A DNA stretch of 64,000 nt from Kineothrix sp. IPX-CK. Lineage in GTDB: Bacteria > Bacillota > Clostridia > Lachnospirales > Lachnospiraceae. How positions within the stretch are numbered: the stretch's first letter is position 1; each line of letters starts with the position of its first letter. The position numbers and the translations under genes were made by a program. This document shows positions 38,401 through 46,892 of the stretch, in pieces. The DNA lies in assembly GCF_039134705.1 (NCBI RefSeq), contig NZ_CP146256.1, positions 3,844,001-3,908,000 of the forward strand. Reading direction: 5' to 3'. A model generated the notes under the pieces. It was not told where the DNA came from and did not search any database. It worked only from the letters and a program-made list of their open reading frames with translations.

Positions 38401-39547
38401 CTATTTCCCGAAGAAATCCTACTTGTAACTCTTCCGCAACATGCTCAATCGTTTCAAAAGACACAATTATATCCACGCTATTATCTTCAAGGGGTAATTC
38501 CGCAATGCTTCCTATAACAAAAGATAGATTAGCAGTATCCCCGTATTTAATTTTTGCCCGCTCTACTGCTTCATCGCTGATATCCAACCCTATTACTTTC
38601 TCTGCTGTGCTTGCCAAAATATTACTTCCATATCCTTCGCCACATGCAGCATCCAGAACGGTTTTATGGCGCACCAATTCCTGCACGCTTTCATATCTTT
38701 GATAATGTTCTATCTCAAGCTGCACATCTCTTATTCCCGGTACAAATCTTTCTCCTGTAAATAAAGACTCTATTGAATCTTCTGTCCCCTTTTGCGCAGC
38801 AATAACAACAGAATTATATTTGAAATATTTATCCATGCTCTTCTTTTTCCTTAAATATTCATCATAGCTCTTGTCGACATCCGTTATTTCTTTTTCCGTA
38901 TAAAATACATGCTTTTTCTGTATATCTACACTGTAACCAAAGCTTTCTAAAATTATGCCAATATCGTCTCCCCAATCTGTAACAACCAGACACCCCTCCT
39001 CATGTATAGGATCCCCATGGTAAACTTTCTCTTTATCTTGTCTACCTATTGTTTTTCTTCCTTCATGTAAAGGAACAGTAAAAATATGCTTTCCTCCAAC
39101 TTTTAATACTCTCAAAATTTCACTCATTGCTTTCTCAAAATCACATATATGTTCCAATACATCTTCCGAGATCACAATATCGAAAGTATTCTCATCAAAA
39201 GGTATGTTGCAAAGATCAACACATAAAACGTCATTGTATATACTTCCAGAGGGCACCTGACTAAAATATTCACAACATGTATATCCTTCGCATCCCTTTA
39301 AAGCATTATGAATATATCCGCTAGAACACGTATTTAATATTCTATATTTGTCCAATTTTTCCTTTTGGTTTTTAAGACCAGTATTCTCTCCACGTATATA
39401 AGCTATCACTTCACCTGCGACATCAGAATTTCTCAATGAAGCACCACAATGTACACATGTTGCCTCACGCAAGAGTACCACTTCATCTTCCGCCTTAAAT
39501 TCAGTTAACATCCCACAGATCTGACAGACTTCTCTGGCAATTATCAT
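35465..39547 (-). CDS. Multidomain methyltransferase - methyltransferase - coiled coil - GT2 - GT4 protein
   Basis: This 1360-residue protein has, in order: a CxxC...CxxC zinc-knuckle-like start (residues 4-31); a SAM methyltransferase without a strong motif I but with SEDVLEHI near 132; a second methyltransferase opened by GERFVPG (near 264) with a canonical VLDAACGEGYGS (near 296) and SFETIEHV; a charged coiled coil (about 502-616); a GT2 domain (VSIVIPVYNEFEY near 727, LNNDTQV near 815, the acceptor-site ED in YYEDVDL); and a GT4 domain (from about 993, ending with KGKVLEAIYNQIP). This recalls WsaE of S-layer glycan synthesis (methyltransferase plus two rhamnosyltransferases) and WbdD-type chain terminators with coiled-coil rulers. 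It adjoins the Wzt-like ATPase. The start is ATG 39547; TTG upstream lies inside the ribosome binding site. Confidence 0.82.
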   Translation of the reverse strand: MIIAREVCQICGMLTEFKAEDEVVLLREATCVHCGASLRNSDVAGEVIAYIRGENTGLKNQKEKLDKYRILNTCSSGYIHNALKGCEGYTCCEYFSQVPSGSIYNDVLCVDLCNIPFDENTFDIVISEDVLEHICDFEKAMSEILRVLKVGGKHIFTVPLHEGRKTIGRQDKEKVYHGDPIHEEGCLVVTDWGDDIGIILESFGYSVDIQKKHVFYTEKEITDVDKSYDEYLRKKKSMDKYFKYNSVVIAAQKGTEDSIESLFTGERFVPGIRDVQLEIEHYQRYESVQELVRHKTVLDAACGEGYGSNILASTAEKVIGLDISDEAVERAKIKYGDTANLSFVIGSIAELPLEDNSVDIIVSFETIEHVAEELQVGFLREIGRVLKKDGILVMSTPNKEIYSDLYNFKNEFHIKEFYKDEFIRFLGTKFENIKLYNQYFEVASFIDSVEDKDDKVKYFKNTEKYLREGKYFIALASNGDLSNSCISSVFMNEDTEYDKKIARIFQLQEAEEVRNKHLRQLDDEINAKNEYILQLQKEQEQCNALEIEYKKMQKESELIWEKKQEEWENKLLKANKADEEKSNLEHEVVLRGEHILKLDKEIAELREYRALAERELNSRSYKMALKLRNLSFKILPKNSNRRFLFGVLLKTLRHPRTMYRTFKSLKFNILCENLKANGMEGVRLYFRNIEERESSSIFPCKDTAIQVESIEEKKRLSDYEKLQFPKNDNPEVSIVIPVYNEFEYTYGCLKSILNNSGNVSYEIIIADDNSTDFTSQIEEVVSNIRKITSQDNLRFLLNCNKAAKVARGKYIVFLNNDTQVQDNWLKPLLGIMKTDCKVGLVGPKLIYQNGWLQEAGGIVWKDASAWNFGNRTNPEQADYNYLKEVDFISGACIMIRKELWEKIGGFDEQFAPAYYEDVDLAFEVRKHDFKVIYQPLSSVVHFEGISNGTSLSAGQKAYQLVNKEKFYRKWEKVLEKENYPNGESVFLAKDRSRFKKHILVVDHYVPHFDKDAGGRGTFMYLKLFVEMGMHVTFIGDNFYKHEPYTTILNQEGIEILYGEYYLNNCEHWLKENGKYFDYVYLQRPHISVKYIDLVKKYTNAKVIYYDVDLCHVRELRQYEITKEEALLESAARWKEIEFGLIEKADVIHVVGSYEEQYLKEIFPEKPIRNIPLYIYSDIKRDVDKDFANRKNILFVGGFGHPPNEDAVLWFARDIFPRILKKYPDIIWYIVGAKPPKTVQDLASVNIIIKGFVSDEELQKLYKECRIDVVPLRYGAGVKGKVLEAIYNQIPLVTTSIGAEGLSTNEEAFWVEDDAEKIASLIIDVYEDFEALKIKSDNSNLFIENHFLDKHAKEILKLDMS

Positions 39548-39559
39548 AACTCCCTCCAA

Positions 39560-40873
39560 TTATCTAATAACAATATCCTTATTATCATATTCTAAAATCC
39601 TAGTATCTGCATCTAATTCTATTAAAGCAATGTTAAAGCCTTCATTTTCAACAAATATCGTCTGACAGTTATGAATTCGCGAATGAACCACGTGATTCTC
39701 CTGTGTCCCTGCCGCTACCGCCAATGTAATAAGGTATTCACCTTTGCACATTCTAGGCAACTTCAAAGAAAATAAAGCTTCATATACTTTATTGTTACTT
39801 ACTTGTCCGATGTATTTTTTTTCCATAAAGTTATTAATTCCAAAGACTCTAACACCTCTTAAATTCTCTAGTTCAAATCCGAAAATTACATGTTCTAAGC
39901 TTTCATGAAACCTAGCTACAATGCCAAAGGAATACTCCTCCTCCACTTTTAACAGCTTAGATTCTTTTCCATTTTTATCCTTGATGTAAAAAGATAATAT
40001 TTCCACTTTTCCAGTCCCTGTAATGGCTTCTGCTTTTTGAATGTCCAACCTGGGGAAACGCTTAATCATACTATTTGCTTCAATTCCACTAGTTTCATTA
40101 TGCATTTTTATCTGAGAAAGCAACTTTTCATTTTCCGCATTAGTTCTTTCAATCTGTGCACTCATGTAACGCTCACACACAGCATTAGCCTCGCCGACTT
40201 CCCTAAGAACTCCTTTATCCAGCCAGACTACTCTCGAACACATTTTTTTAACGGATACTATATCATGAGAAACAAACAAAATAGTAGTTCCACTCTGTTT
40301 AATCTCCTCTAACTTATGGAAACATTTAGCTTGAAAGAAAGCATCCCCCACCGCTAACGCTTCATCTATAATCAGTATTTCCGGTTCAACATTAATAGCC
40401 AATGCAAACGCCAGTCGCACCAACATTCCCGAAGAATAGGTCTTAACCGGTTGATATACGAAATCTCCTATATCTGCAAATTTTAGAATTTCTTCCTTTT
40501 TGGCGTCCATTTCCTCCCTTGTGTAGCCTAAAATCGAGCCATTCATATATATGTTTTCAATACCAGTATATTCCTCATCAAAACCTGCTCCAAGTTCCAA
40601 GAGCGCAGATACTTTTCCATTTACAAATACATTTCCTTCAGTTTGCTTTAATACTCCGGTAATAATCTTTAATATTGTAGATTTTCCAGATCCGTTTACT
40701 CCAATAATTCCAACGGTCTCACCTGATTCTATGCTAAAGCTAATATCATTTAGAGCATAAAAGGGTCTATGATAAATCTTATGTCCGGGACGAATTGCTT
40801 CTTTCAATCGGTCCGACGGTCTATCATATATTCTATAAACTTTTGAAACATTTTCAACCTGTATTGCATTCAT
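39560..40873 (-). CDS. wzt: Polysaccharide ABC exporter ATPase with C-terminal carbohydrate-binding-type domain (Wzt-like)
   Basis: This 437-residue protein has Walker A GVNGSGKST near 57, the signature YSSGMLVRLAFA near 143 and Walker B ILIIDEALAVGD near 165, preceded by the RLKEAIRPGHKIYHRPFYALNDIS segment of TagH/Wzt-type ATPases. The extra C-terminal 190 residues (about 245-437) are beta-rich and resemble the Wzt carbohydrate-binding domain that recognises the finished, capped chain terminus in O9a-type systems. With the permease it would export a completed undecaprenyl-linked polymer. It sits between the permease and the large methyltransferase protein, the natural source of such a cap. 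Confidence 0.9.
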   Translation of the reverse strand: MNAIQVENVSKVYRIYDRPSDRLKEAIRPGHKIYHRPFYALNDISFSIESGETVGIIGVNGSGKSTILKIITGVLKQTEGNVFVNGKVSALLELGAGFDEEYTGIENIYMNGSILGYTREEMDAKKEEILKFADIGDFVYQPVKTYSSGMLVRLAFALAINVEPEILIIDEALAVGDAFFQAKCFHKLEEIKQSGTTILFVSHDIVSVKKMCSRVVWLDKGVLREVGEANAVCERYMSAQIERTNAENEKLLSQIKMHNETSGIEANSMIKRFPRLDIQKAEAITGTGKVEILSFYIKDKNGKESKLLKVEEEYSFGIVARFHESLEHVIFGFELENLRGVRVFGINNFMEKKYIGQVSNNKVYEALFSLKLPRMCKGEYLITLAVAAGTQENHVVHSRIHNCQTIFVENEGFNIALIELDADTRILEYDNKDIVIR

Positions 40874-40887
40874 GACAGCATATTCTC

Positions 40888-41679
40888 CTATAAAACATCC
40901 GCAAAATGTGGCTCCATCTTTTTAAATAGCTTAACTCCGCCCATAAATATAACTAATGTAAAAATCCAGAAATACAAAGCCATATATGGCTTTGTCCAAA
41001 AGCCCACATGATATACAAAACAATCTCTAAAACCATCTACAATATATGTAAACGGATTAAGGCGAAGTATCCAATGAATTTCTTCCGGCATTCTTGAAAT
41101 ATCCCACATTATGGGAGCAATCCAAAAACCAAACTGCAAGAAGATACTTACTATTTGATTGGTGTCCTTTACAAATACATTAATCGCCGAGGTCAAATAG
41201 ACAAGACCTGTCACCAGCATAATATTACATATAAGATAATAAATAGTTTGCAGCCACCAAACAGAAGGACTTTCTCCAAAGATCAGAAATACTAACATTA
41301 AAATAAAAATAAAAATAAAATGAATAAATAATGAAGATACAACTTTTATAAGCGGCAAAATATCGATTCTAAATACCATTTTTTTAACCAGATGTTTATA
41401 AGAGGACAAAGTAGATACCCCGCTTTGTAGTGTATCATTAAAGAAAAACCATGGGATAATTCCCGGCATAAGCCATAATACATATGGCATATTTTCTACT
41501 GGATTACTTTTAAATCCAATTTGAAAAACAAAATAATATATCACGATACTTACAATTGGTTGCATAAAAATCCAAAAAACTCCTAAATATGAACCAATAA
41601 ACCTCTTTTTAAAATCAGATGCTGCCAACGTTAAAATTAGTTGCCTTCTATTTATAATATCTTTTATTTGTCTTATCAT
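40888..41679 (-). CDS. wzm: Polysaccharide ABC exporter permease (Wzm/TagG-like)
   Basis: This 263-residue ABC-2 type permease has six membrane helices. The amphipathic start (RQIKDIINRRQLILTLAASDFKKRFIGSYLGVFW) and the later FGFWIAPIMWDISRMPEEIHWILRLNPFTYIVDGFRD segment are typical of Wzm/TagG/RfbA permeases. It is the first gene of the long minus-strand run 41679 to 30027 and lies 14 bases upstream of wzt. Confidence 0.92.
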   Translation of the reverse strand: MIRQIKDIINRRQLILTLAASDFKKRFIGSYLGVFWIFMQPIVSIVIYYFVFQIGFKSNPVENMPYVLWLMPGIIPWFFFNDTLQSGVSTLSSYKHLVKKMVFRIDILPLIKVVSSLFIHFIFIFILMLVFLIFGESPSVWWLQTIYYLICNIMLVTGLVYLTSAINVFVKDTNQIVSIFLQFGFWIAPIMWDISRMPEEIHWILRLNPFTYIVDGFRDCFVYHVGFWTKPYMALYFWIFTLVIFMGGVKLFKKMEPHFADVL

Positions 41680-41823
41680 TACCAGTAATTACCTCTCCCG
41701 TAATAAATCTTGCCTGTAATACTTAATCTTACTATACTTTTGGCTTTAATACAAATATATTTATCCCATTTATCTATTTAATCTCTTGTCCCACTCTAAT
41801 CTAAGAGCTATTCTCAAAATAAT

Positions 41824-41852
41824 TTGCAGAGTACATATTTTTATGCTAATTT
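41824..41852 (+). promoter_or_regulatory. Possible promoter of the lone plus-strand glycosyltransferase
   Basis: TTGCAG (41824-41829), 17 bases, then TAATTT (41847-41852) preceded by TGC as in an extended -10. It is moderate by inspection. Confidence 0.35.
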
Positions 41853-41882
41853 ATATATATCTTATATAGTGCAGGTGTTTAT

Positions 41883-43106
41883 ATGAATAATTCAAATAAA
41901 AAAAAATCCATATTGTGGCTTTCTCCATACGCACCTTATGACAGCGTTGCTCACGCCGGAGGACAGGATTTCAATCATTTTTTAAAGTATTTACATGCGA
42001 CTCAACATTTTGATCTTCATGTTGCTTCTCTTTGCCTTAAGGATGAGATTCCTTTTATCGATTTAAATCAATATGGTATCTCAAATACTTTATATACTAT
42101 AAATAAATCAAAAATTATGTTTCATATTGGTTTAATCGTTGATAGGTTGTCTAAATATAATATTTTCGATTCATGTGGCGGCCTTTTGACACCCTATACA
42201 AAATTATGTTTTTTGAGACTATTAAAAAAATATTCCCGCCTTTGTCACCATCCCGATATTGTAATCATGCATTGGACCCAGGCGGCATTAATGAGTCCTA
42301 TAATTTCAAAAATGTTTCCTACCGCGTCCAGAATTATTATTGAAGTGGATGTCGCCTATTTAGGATATAAGCGTCAATATTTGAATATTACTTCTAAAAT
42401 ACAGAAAAAATTATGGAAAAAAAAATATATAAAACTTAAGTATTCTGAACTTTTATCTGTAAAAAATTCTTCTCTGTCAATTGTTTTGAACGAAAAAGAT
42501 GCTGAAATACTAAAAAAAGATGGAATTCAACAAGATAAATTATTTGTTTCTATCCCTTTTTACCATAATTATTCCAATTATCAACGCAAAAACCCAAATT
42601 CTAACATATTATATTTTGGATATATGGGCAGAGAAGAAAATCATCTGAGCGCTTTATGGTTTATAAAAAATGTAATGCCATTACTGGAGGATGAAATCCA
42701 ATTTACTATTATTGGCACCGAACCTAAAGAAGAGCTGCTTAAATTCCAAAATGACCGCATTCATGTGATGGGATATGTTAAAGATATTGTCCCATATTTT
42801 CAAGAAGGACTTTGCATGGTTGCTCCTTTAGTTCTTGGTGCTGGTATTAAAATAAAAATACTTGAAGGGTTGTCTTTCGGGATTCCAGTTTTAACTAACT
42901 CTATAGGAATAGAAGGTATCCCTGCACAAGATAAACACGACTTTTTCTATTGTGAAACTCCCGAAGAATATGCAAAAACAATTGTTCAATTAAAAAACAT
43001 TAATATTCAAACAGATATATCCACGAATGCACGTAACTTTATAAATATAAATTTTAATACCGATAAACGCCTGGACGAATTGACCCAGTTACTTTTGTCC
43101 TTATAA
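41883..43106 (+). CDS. GT4 family glycosyltransferase on the opposite strand
   Basis: This 407-residue GT-B protein has an N-terminal half with the SPYAPYDSVAHAGGQDFNHFLKYL start seen in GT4 enzymes. The C-terminal nucleotide-sugar site is MGYVKDIVPYFQEG...LVLGAGIKIKILEGLSFGIPVLTNSIG (near residues 295-345), with the conserved acidic residue in KILEGL. It is the only polysaccharide gene in the right two thirds of the window on the plus strand, divergent from wzm-wzt and convergent with the GT2 gene at 43101, which it overlaps by 6 bases at the 3' end. It is as AT-rich as its neighbours. Confidence 0.88.
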   Translation: MNNSNKKKSILWLSPYAPYDSVAHAGGQDFNHFLKYLHATQHFDLHVASLCLKDEIPFIDLNQYGISNTLYTINKSKIMFHIGLIVDRLSKYNIFDSCGGLLTPYTKLCFLRLLKKYSRLCHHPDIVIMHWTQAALMSPIISKMFPTASRIIIEVDVAYLGYKRQYLNITSKIQKKLWKKKYIKLKYSELLSVKNSSLSIVLNEKDAEILKKDGIQQDKLFVSIPFYHNYSNYQRKNPNSNILYFGYMGREENHLSALWFIKNVMPLLEDEIQFTIIGTEPKEELLKFQNDRIHVMGYVKDIVPYFQEGLCMVAPLVLGAGIKIKILEGLSFGIPVLTNSIGIEGIPAQDKHDFFYCETPEEYAKTIVQLKNINIQTDISTNARNFININFNTDKRLDELTQLLLSL

Positions 43107-44432
43107 ATATTTACGTATCCTATTCCACCATATATATATCCATATATGGTGGACATATAGGTATTGCTTTATCTTTCCAATAAATCTTCCTATCTCATTT
43201 TCGCTATTAGTGACCTCTAAACTTTCTTTTTCCATCCAGAAATTCCACCGTTCTCGCAATTCTTCTACATGATCTTTTGACACATTTTGATTCTCTATCG
43301 CATTTATGACAGCTCCTTGCATGCCATCAATAATAGTGACAGCTCTTTTGTTTAAGTTGATTTTATCAGCCTCACTAAGTTCTCCGAAGCTAAATGCTAT
43401 ATGAAAAGTACCTCTTAATGTTTTTTCTGTCCAAATGGGAATATCGGAATACTTCTTTTTAAAGAACTTATTATTTTGCTTTATTAATAATATTTGCAAA
43501 TCAATTGACTTGCCTTTATCATTCAGAAGCATGTCCACCACTTCTATTATTTGTCCAGCTTCTTTCTTCTCAACAGCCTTTAATATACAAATCAGAACTC
43601 TTTTTCGGTCATACAGTTCTTCGACAAGCAAATCCGAAAAATAATCCACAGGATCTATCCTTTTCTCGTATTCCTTTACTTTATCCCAATATTCTGGATA
43701 TCTGCGCAATAAAATAGAGCTGTTTTTCAACTCCAGTTCTTCCTTTGCAGTGCCAAAGGATTTGCTTTCGTAATGAAAAATGTAGGCTCGATTAGCCTTC
43801 ATTATTCGATACCCCTGCTGCCTTATGCGCATACAAAAATCGTTCTCTTCATTATAACCTTTCCCAAATATTTCATCAAACAGACCATACCTTTGGATAA
43901 TATCTCTTCTAATTAAAAAAGCAAAGCCTACACCAGTCCAAATCTCTTCCATCGGCACAAACTTGTCCTTTAACGACCGATAAATAGAGTGGCTTTGTTC
44001 TTTTGTAACAGCATAATTACAATTATGTCGAATCGGCACCGACAAAAAAGTGGCGTTATTGCTCCTTGGGCATACCACGCCATTTTTATCATTTGCATAT
44101 AAAACCTTTATCATTTCTTCCAAGAAATTTTCTGTTACTTCTGTATCTGAATTCAATAGTAATATATCATTATCACTTTTATCCAATTCACTTACAGCTC
44201 TGTTACACGTTTTTACAAAGCCTAGATTATCTTCATTTTTTGAGTAGAAAAAATTATGGAAATCTTGTATTTCTTGCAGAATCTTTTCTTCAAGTTCCTT
44301 CCATTCATTACTCATATCATTTAATATTAATACTTTATGCTTGTTATCTAAATATTTCTTTAAAGATTCGATACACCTTGAAAGGGTCTCCCAATCCTTG
44401 TATACTGGTACAATGACTGTAACATTACTCAT
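43101..44432 (-). CDS. GT2 family glycosyltransferase with C-terminal extension
   Basis: This 443-residue protein has an N-terminal GT-A domain of about 245 residues (VTVIVPVYKDWETL at the start, LLNSDTEV with the DxD motif near 94, GKGYNEENDFCMRIRQQGYR near 187). An approximately 190-residue helical extension that I do not recognise follows and ends in an amphipathic Trp-rich segment (HHIWIYIWWNRIRKYL), possibly for membrane contact. The DNA encoding that segment also forms the hairpin at 43125-43152. It probably adds a sugar to a lipid-linked intermediate. Confidence 0.85.
   Translation of the reverse strand: MSNVTVIVPVYKDWETLSRCIESLKKYLDNKHKVLILNDMSNEWKELEEKILQEIQDFHNFFYSKNEDNLGFVKTCNRAVSELDKSDNDILLLNSDTEVTENFLEEMIKVLYANDKNGVVCPRSNNATFLSVPIRHNCNYAVTKEQSHSIYRSLKDKFVPMEEIWTGVGFAFLIRRDIIQRYGLFDEIFGKGYNEENDFCMRIRQQGYRIMKANRAYIFHYESKSFGTAKEELELKNSSILLRRYPEYWDKVKEYEKRIDPVDYFSDLLVEELYDRKRVLICILKAVEKKEAGQIIEVVDMLLNDKGKSIDLQILLIKQNNKFFKKKYSDIPIWTEKTLRGTFHIAFSFGELSEADKINLNKRAVTIIDGMQGAVINAIENQNVSKDHVEELRERWNFWMEKESLEVTNSENEIGRFIGKIKQYLYVHHIWIYIWWNRIRKYL
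43125..43152 (+). terminator. Hairpin inside the 3' coding end of the convergent GT2 gene
   Basis: CCACCATATA (43125-43134) pairs perfectly with TATATGGTGG (43143-43152), 19 bases after the stop of the plus-strand gene. It lacks a strong T-tract. It may terminate the plus-strand transcript while encoding Trp-rich residues on the other strand. Confidence 0.4.
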
Positions 44433-44506
44433 ATATTTGTTCCCCTTAGTTCACAACGGCATCATAACTTACTACGCTAAAAAGTATACCTTTAATATAC
44501 ATTATA

Positions 44507-45667
44507 CTATACCCCCTCTACCTGCTCCATCCACTTCTCAATCACATCATCCCACATATAACACTCATCGATATATCTCCGGGCATTTTCGCTATAAACA
44601 GAATACTTCTCTCCTGCAATTCTATCTACAGCATTCTCGAATCCCTTATAATCAAAATAACTCTCACCGCCCCCGCTTCTCTCACAATGCCCCCGCAGGA
44701 CCTCGCATTTTCCGTTCACGATCACCGGCACTCCAAGGGCCATGGCCTCAAGCACCGCGATGGATAAGCTTTCGAACTTCGACGGTAGCCAGAGCATCTT
44801 GGCGCCTTTTATCGCGTTATATTTATCTTCCTCAGAGACAAAACCGAGATATCGGATATTCTCATGCTTAGGGATATCCATATATGCTTTTCCTATTACT
44901 ACTAGCTGCAAATCACTCCTCTTCTCGTTGAATCTCTGAAAATAAGCAAACATCTCATCGCATCCCTTTTCCGCATCCACTCTTCCTGCATAGAGCAGAT
45001 ATTCGCCTTCAATCTCATATTTCTCCCGAAAGCTTTCTTCATCGGCATCTGCCGGCGGATCTATGCCTACACCGATTACCTCACTGTCTATTTTCTCATT
45101 ATGGAACAAGGCATGTACAAAATCTCTTTCTTCCGGTGTCAGAAATACTATTTTTCTGGGCAATCGGAATGTTTCCTCATATAGCTTGAAATAAATGCAG
45201 TATTCATCATGAGCCGTAGGCACGAATATAGCTTTCTCCGCCGCCTCCCGCATACCGAACACCGCAGGATAATACATATAAGTAACAAATATGAATGCAT
45301 CATATTCATCATTATGTTCCCGTATATATTTTACCAGTTCGGGCACATATGGACCCAATATTTTATTCCACGCCTCCGTTATTTTAAGGGTATTCCAGCC
45401 AAAACGGGTGACAAGAATCTTAAAAAGCCTTTGAAGGATGCGGTTTCGCTTTCTTTTTACAGAAAACCGTCTTACCCTTACTCCGTCAATGTCTTCCACA
45501 TCTTCTTTGTAATAGTCTTCCCACTTTTCATAAGTAAGCGCTTTTGACGTCAGTACCTCCACCTCATAGTGCTCTTTCAGCTTCTGCGCCATCAGCATCG
45601 TATAATATTCGGAGCCGCCGTTTACTTCTTTTCCATAACGCTGGTTAACAAATGCTATCCTCTTCAT
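44507..45667 (-). CDS. GT4 family glycosyltransferase
   Basis: This 386-residue GT-B enzyme has the N-terminal acceptor domain opening RIAFVNQRYGKEVNGGSEYYT, with the GG(S) loop of GT4. The donor domain has LLYAGRVDAEKGCDEMFAYF near 227, FVSEEDKYNAIKGAKMLWLPSKFESLSIAVLEAMALGVPVIV near 280-320 with the E-x7-E pair, and a typical C-terminal helix. It probably builds the repeat unit on undecaprenyl-pyrophosphate at the cytoplasmic face. Its start overlaps the upstream gene by 23 bases. The base composition is clearly less AT-rich than that of the genes to its left, marking a composition boundary near 44.5 kb. Confidence 0.9.
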   Translation of the reverse strand: MKRIAFVNQRYGKEVNGGSEYYTMLMAQKLKEHYEVEVLTSKALTYEKWEDYYKEDVEDIDGVRVRRFSVKRKRNRILQRLFKILVTRFGWNTLKITEAWNKILGPYVPELVKYIREHNDEYDAFIFVTYMYYPAVFGMREAAEKAIFVPTAHDEYCIYFKLYEETFRLPRKIVFLTPEERDFVHALFHNEKIDSEVIGVGIDPPADADEESFREKYEIEGEYLLYAGRVDAEKGCDEMFAYFQRFNEKRSDLQLVVIGKAYMDIPKHENIRYLGFVSEEDKYNAIKGAKMLWLPSKFESLSIAVLEAMALGVPVIVNGKCEVLRGHCERSGGGESYFDYKGFENAVDRIAGEKYSVYSENARRYIDECYMWDDVIEKWMEQVEGV

Positions 45668-46892
45668 ATATTTCCTTCAATCTGCTTTTCATAATACCCG
45701 CCGTGAACTCATAAGTCAAATTCTCTTCGATGCGTTTCCGCGCATTTTCGCCTATCTTTTCCCGATATTCTTTATTCTCACACAGTCTTTTCATATAATA
45801 GGCCGCATGCTCCGTATCCGCATCTGCCCAGCGGTTCCCCTTTTCATATGGCCCGATGGTCTTTTTTAAATTTATCAGTCTATAATCCACGAGGCAGGCG
45901 CTGCTCTCATCCATAAATTCTGTGGACGCCGACCAATTTGTGGATATAACAGGCTTTCCCAGCGCCATCGCTTCCGCTAACGGAAGTCCAAAGCCTTCTG
46001 AACGATGCAGAGAGACGAGCACATCGGAGACGTAAAGTAAAGAATCCACCTCAAGTCTTGTAAGGTTGTTTGTGATGAAATACACGTTTTTATAGTCCTT
46101 CAGCCTGATTTTTAACTTCTCCAGCCGCTTTTCCTCCGCATGGTTTACCTTGATGACAAGCCCAACGTCTTTATTTTCCACGGGAAATGCTTTGATATAT
46201 GCGTCTATCACAGCGGAAGGATTCTTTCTTTCACTAATACTTATAAAGTCGTACATGGTCAGAAATAAAAACTTATCCGGCGGCAGAGAAAAATGTTTCC
46301 TGTCGTAGTAATCGTTTTTTGCCGCTTTGATGACATACGGTACTGTGATGACCGGCTTATCCGTTTTCTTTCTTATACTGTTGCTGATAAACTCCGAAGG
46401 CGTCCATATTTCATCCACCGTTTTGATACAGGACAGCCATCGATCGGGGAACTCCTCCAGTTCCCACAGCCAGTAGGCAATGTTGTAACGACAATTCAAC
46501 AGACTGCTGTCTGCCGCATTATAATCCGCTGCCCATGTCTCGGGTATCCAGTTAATTACATTAATATCATATTTTACCCTGTCCGCGATTTTATGCTCCC
46601 ATGTCTTGTCATTGTGCTCCAGATTCCCATGCAGGTCTATTTGTTTTATGTCGAAGGGAATATTACCGTTTTCCATAATACCTGCCAGTATTCGCATACT
46701 TTGTCCCAATCCGGTCTCAGCCCTAATATCTCCTACCAGATTAATACCGTGCGGATAAAATCCCCTTTTATACGGTTCAATTTCCATCTGTTTGGACAGC
46801 ATCTCGCGGATATTTTTAATACCGATTACATCCTTTAATTTCAAGATAATAGTATCTGAAAGTGCCTTTCTAAACACTTGCTTTAATTTCAT
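45645..46892 (-). CDS. GT4 family glycosyltransferase
   Basis: This 415-residue protein opens with a basic, possibly membrane-associating 45-residue stretch. The GT-B core then runs from HGINLVGDIRAETGLGQSMRIL (a GT4 subgroup that often acts on mannose-rich glycans). The donor-site segment is SDVLVSLHRSEGFGLPLAEAMALGKPVISTNWSAS near 285-320, with the E-x7-E pair in EGFGLPLAE. It overlaps its upstream neighbour by 4 bases and its downstream neighbour by 23, so all three GT4 genes here are translationally coupled. Confidence 0.88.
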   Translation of the reverse strand: MKLKQVFRKALSDTIILKLKDVIGIKNIREMLSKQMEIEPYKRGFYPHGINLVGDIRAETGLGQSMRILAGIMENGNIPFDIKQIDLHGNLEHNDKTWEHKIADRVKYDINVINWIPETWAADYNAADSSLLNCRYNIAYWLWELEEFPDRWLSCIKTVDEIWTPSEFISNSIRKKTDKPVITVPYVIKAAKNDYYDRKHFSLPPDKFLFLTMYDFISISERKNPSAVIDAYIKAFPVENKDVGLVIKVNHAEEKRLEKLKIRLKDYKNVYFITNNLTRLEVDSLLYVSDVLVSLHRSEGFGLPLAEAMALGKPVISTNWSASTEFMDESSACLVDYRLINLKKTIGPYEKGNRWADADTEHAAYYMKRLCENKEYREKIGENARKRIEENLTYEFTAGIMKSRLKEIYEEDSIC

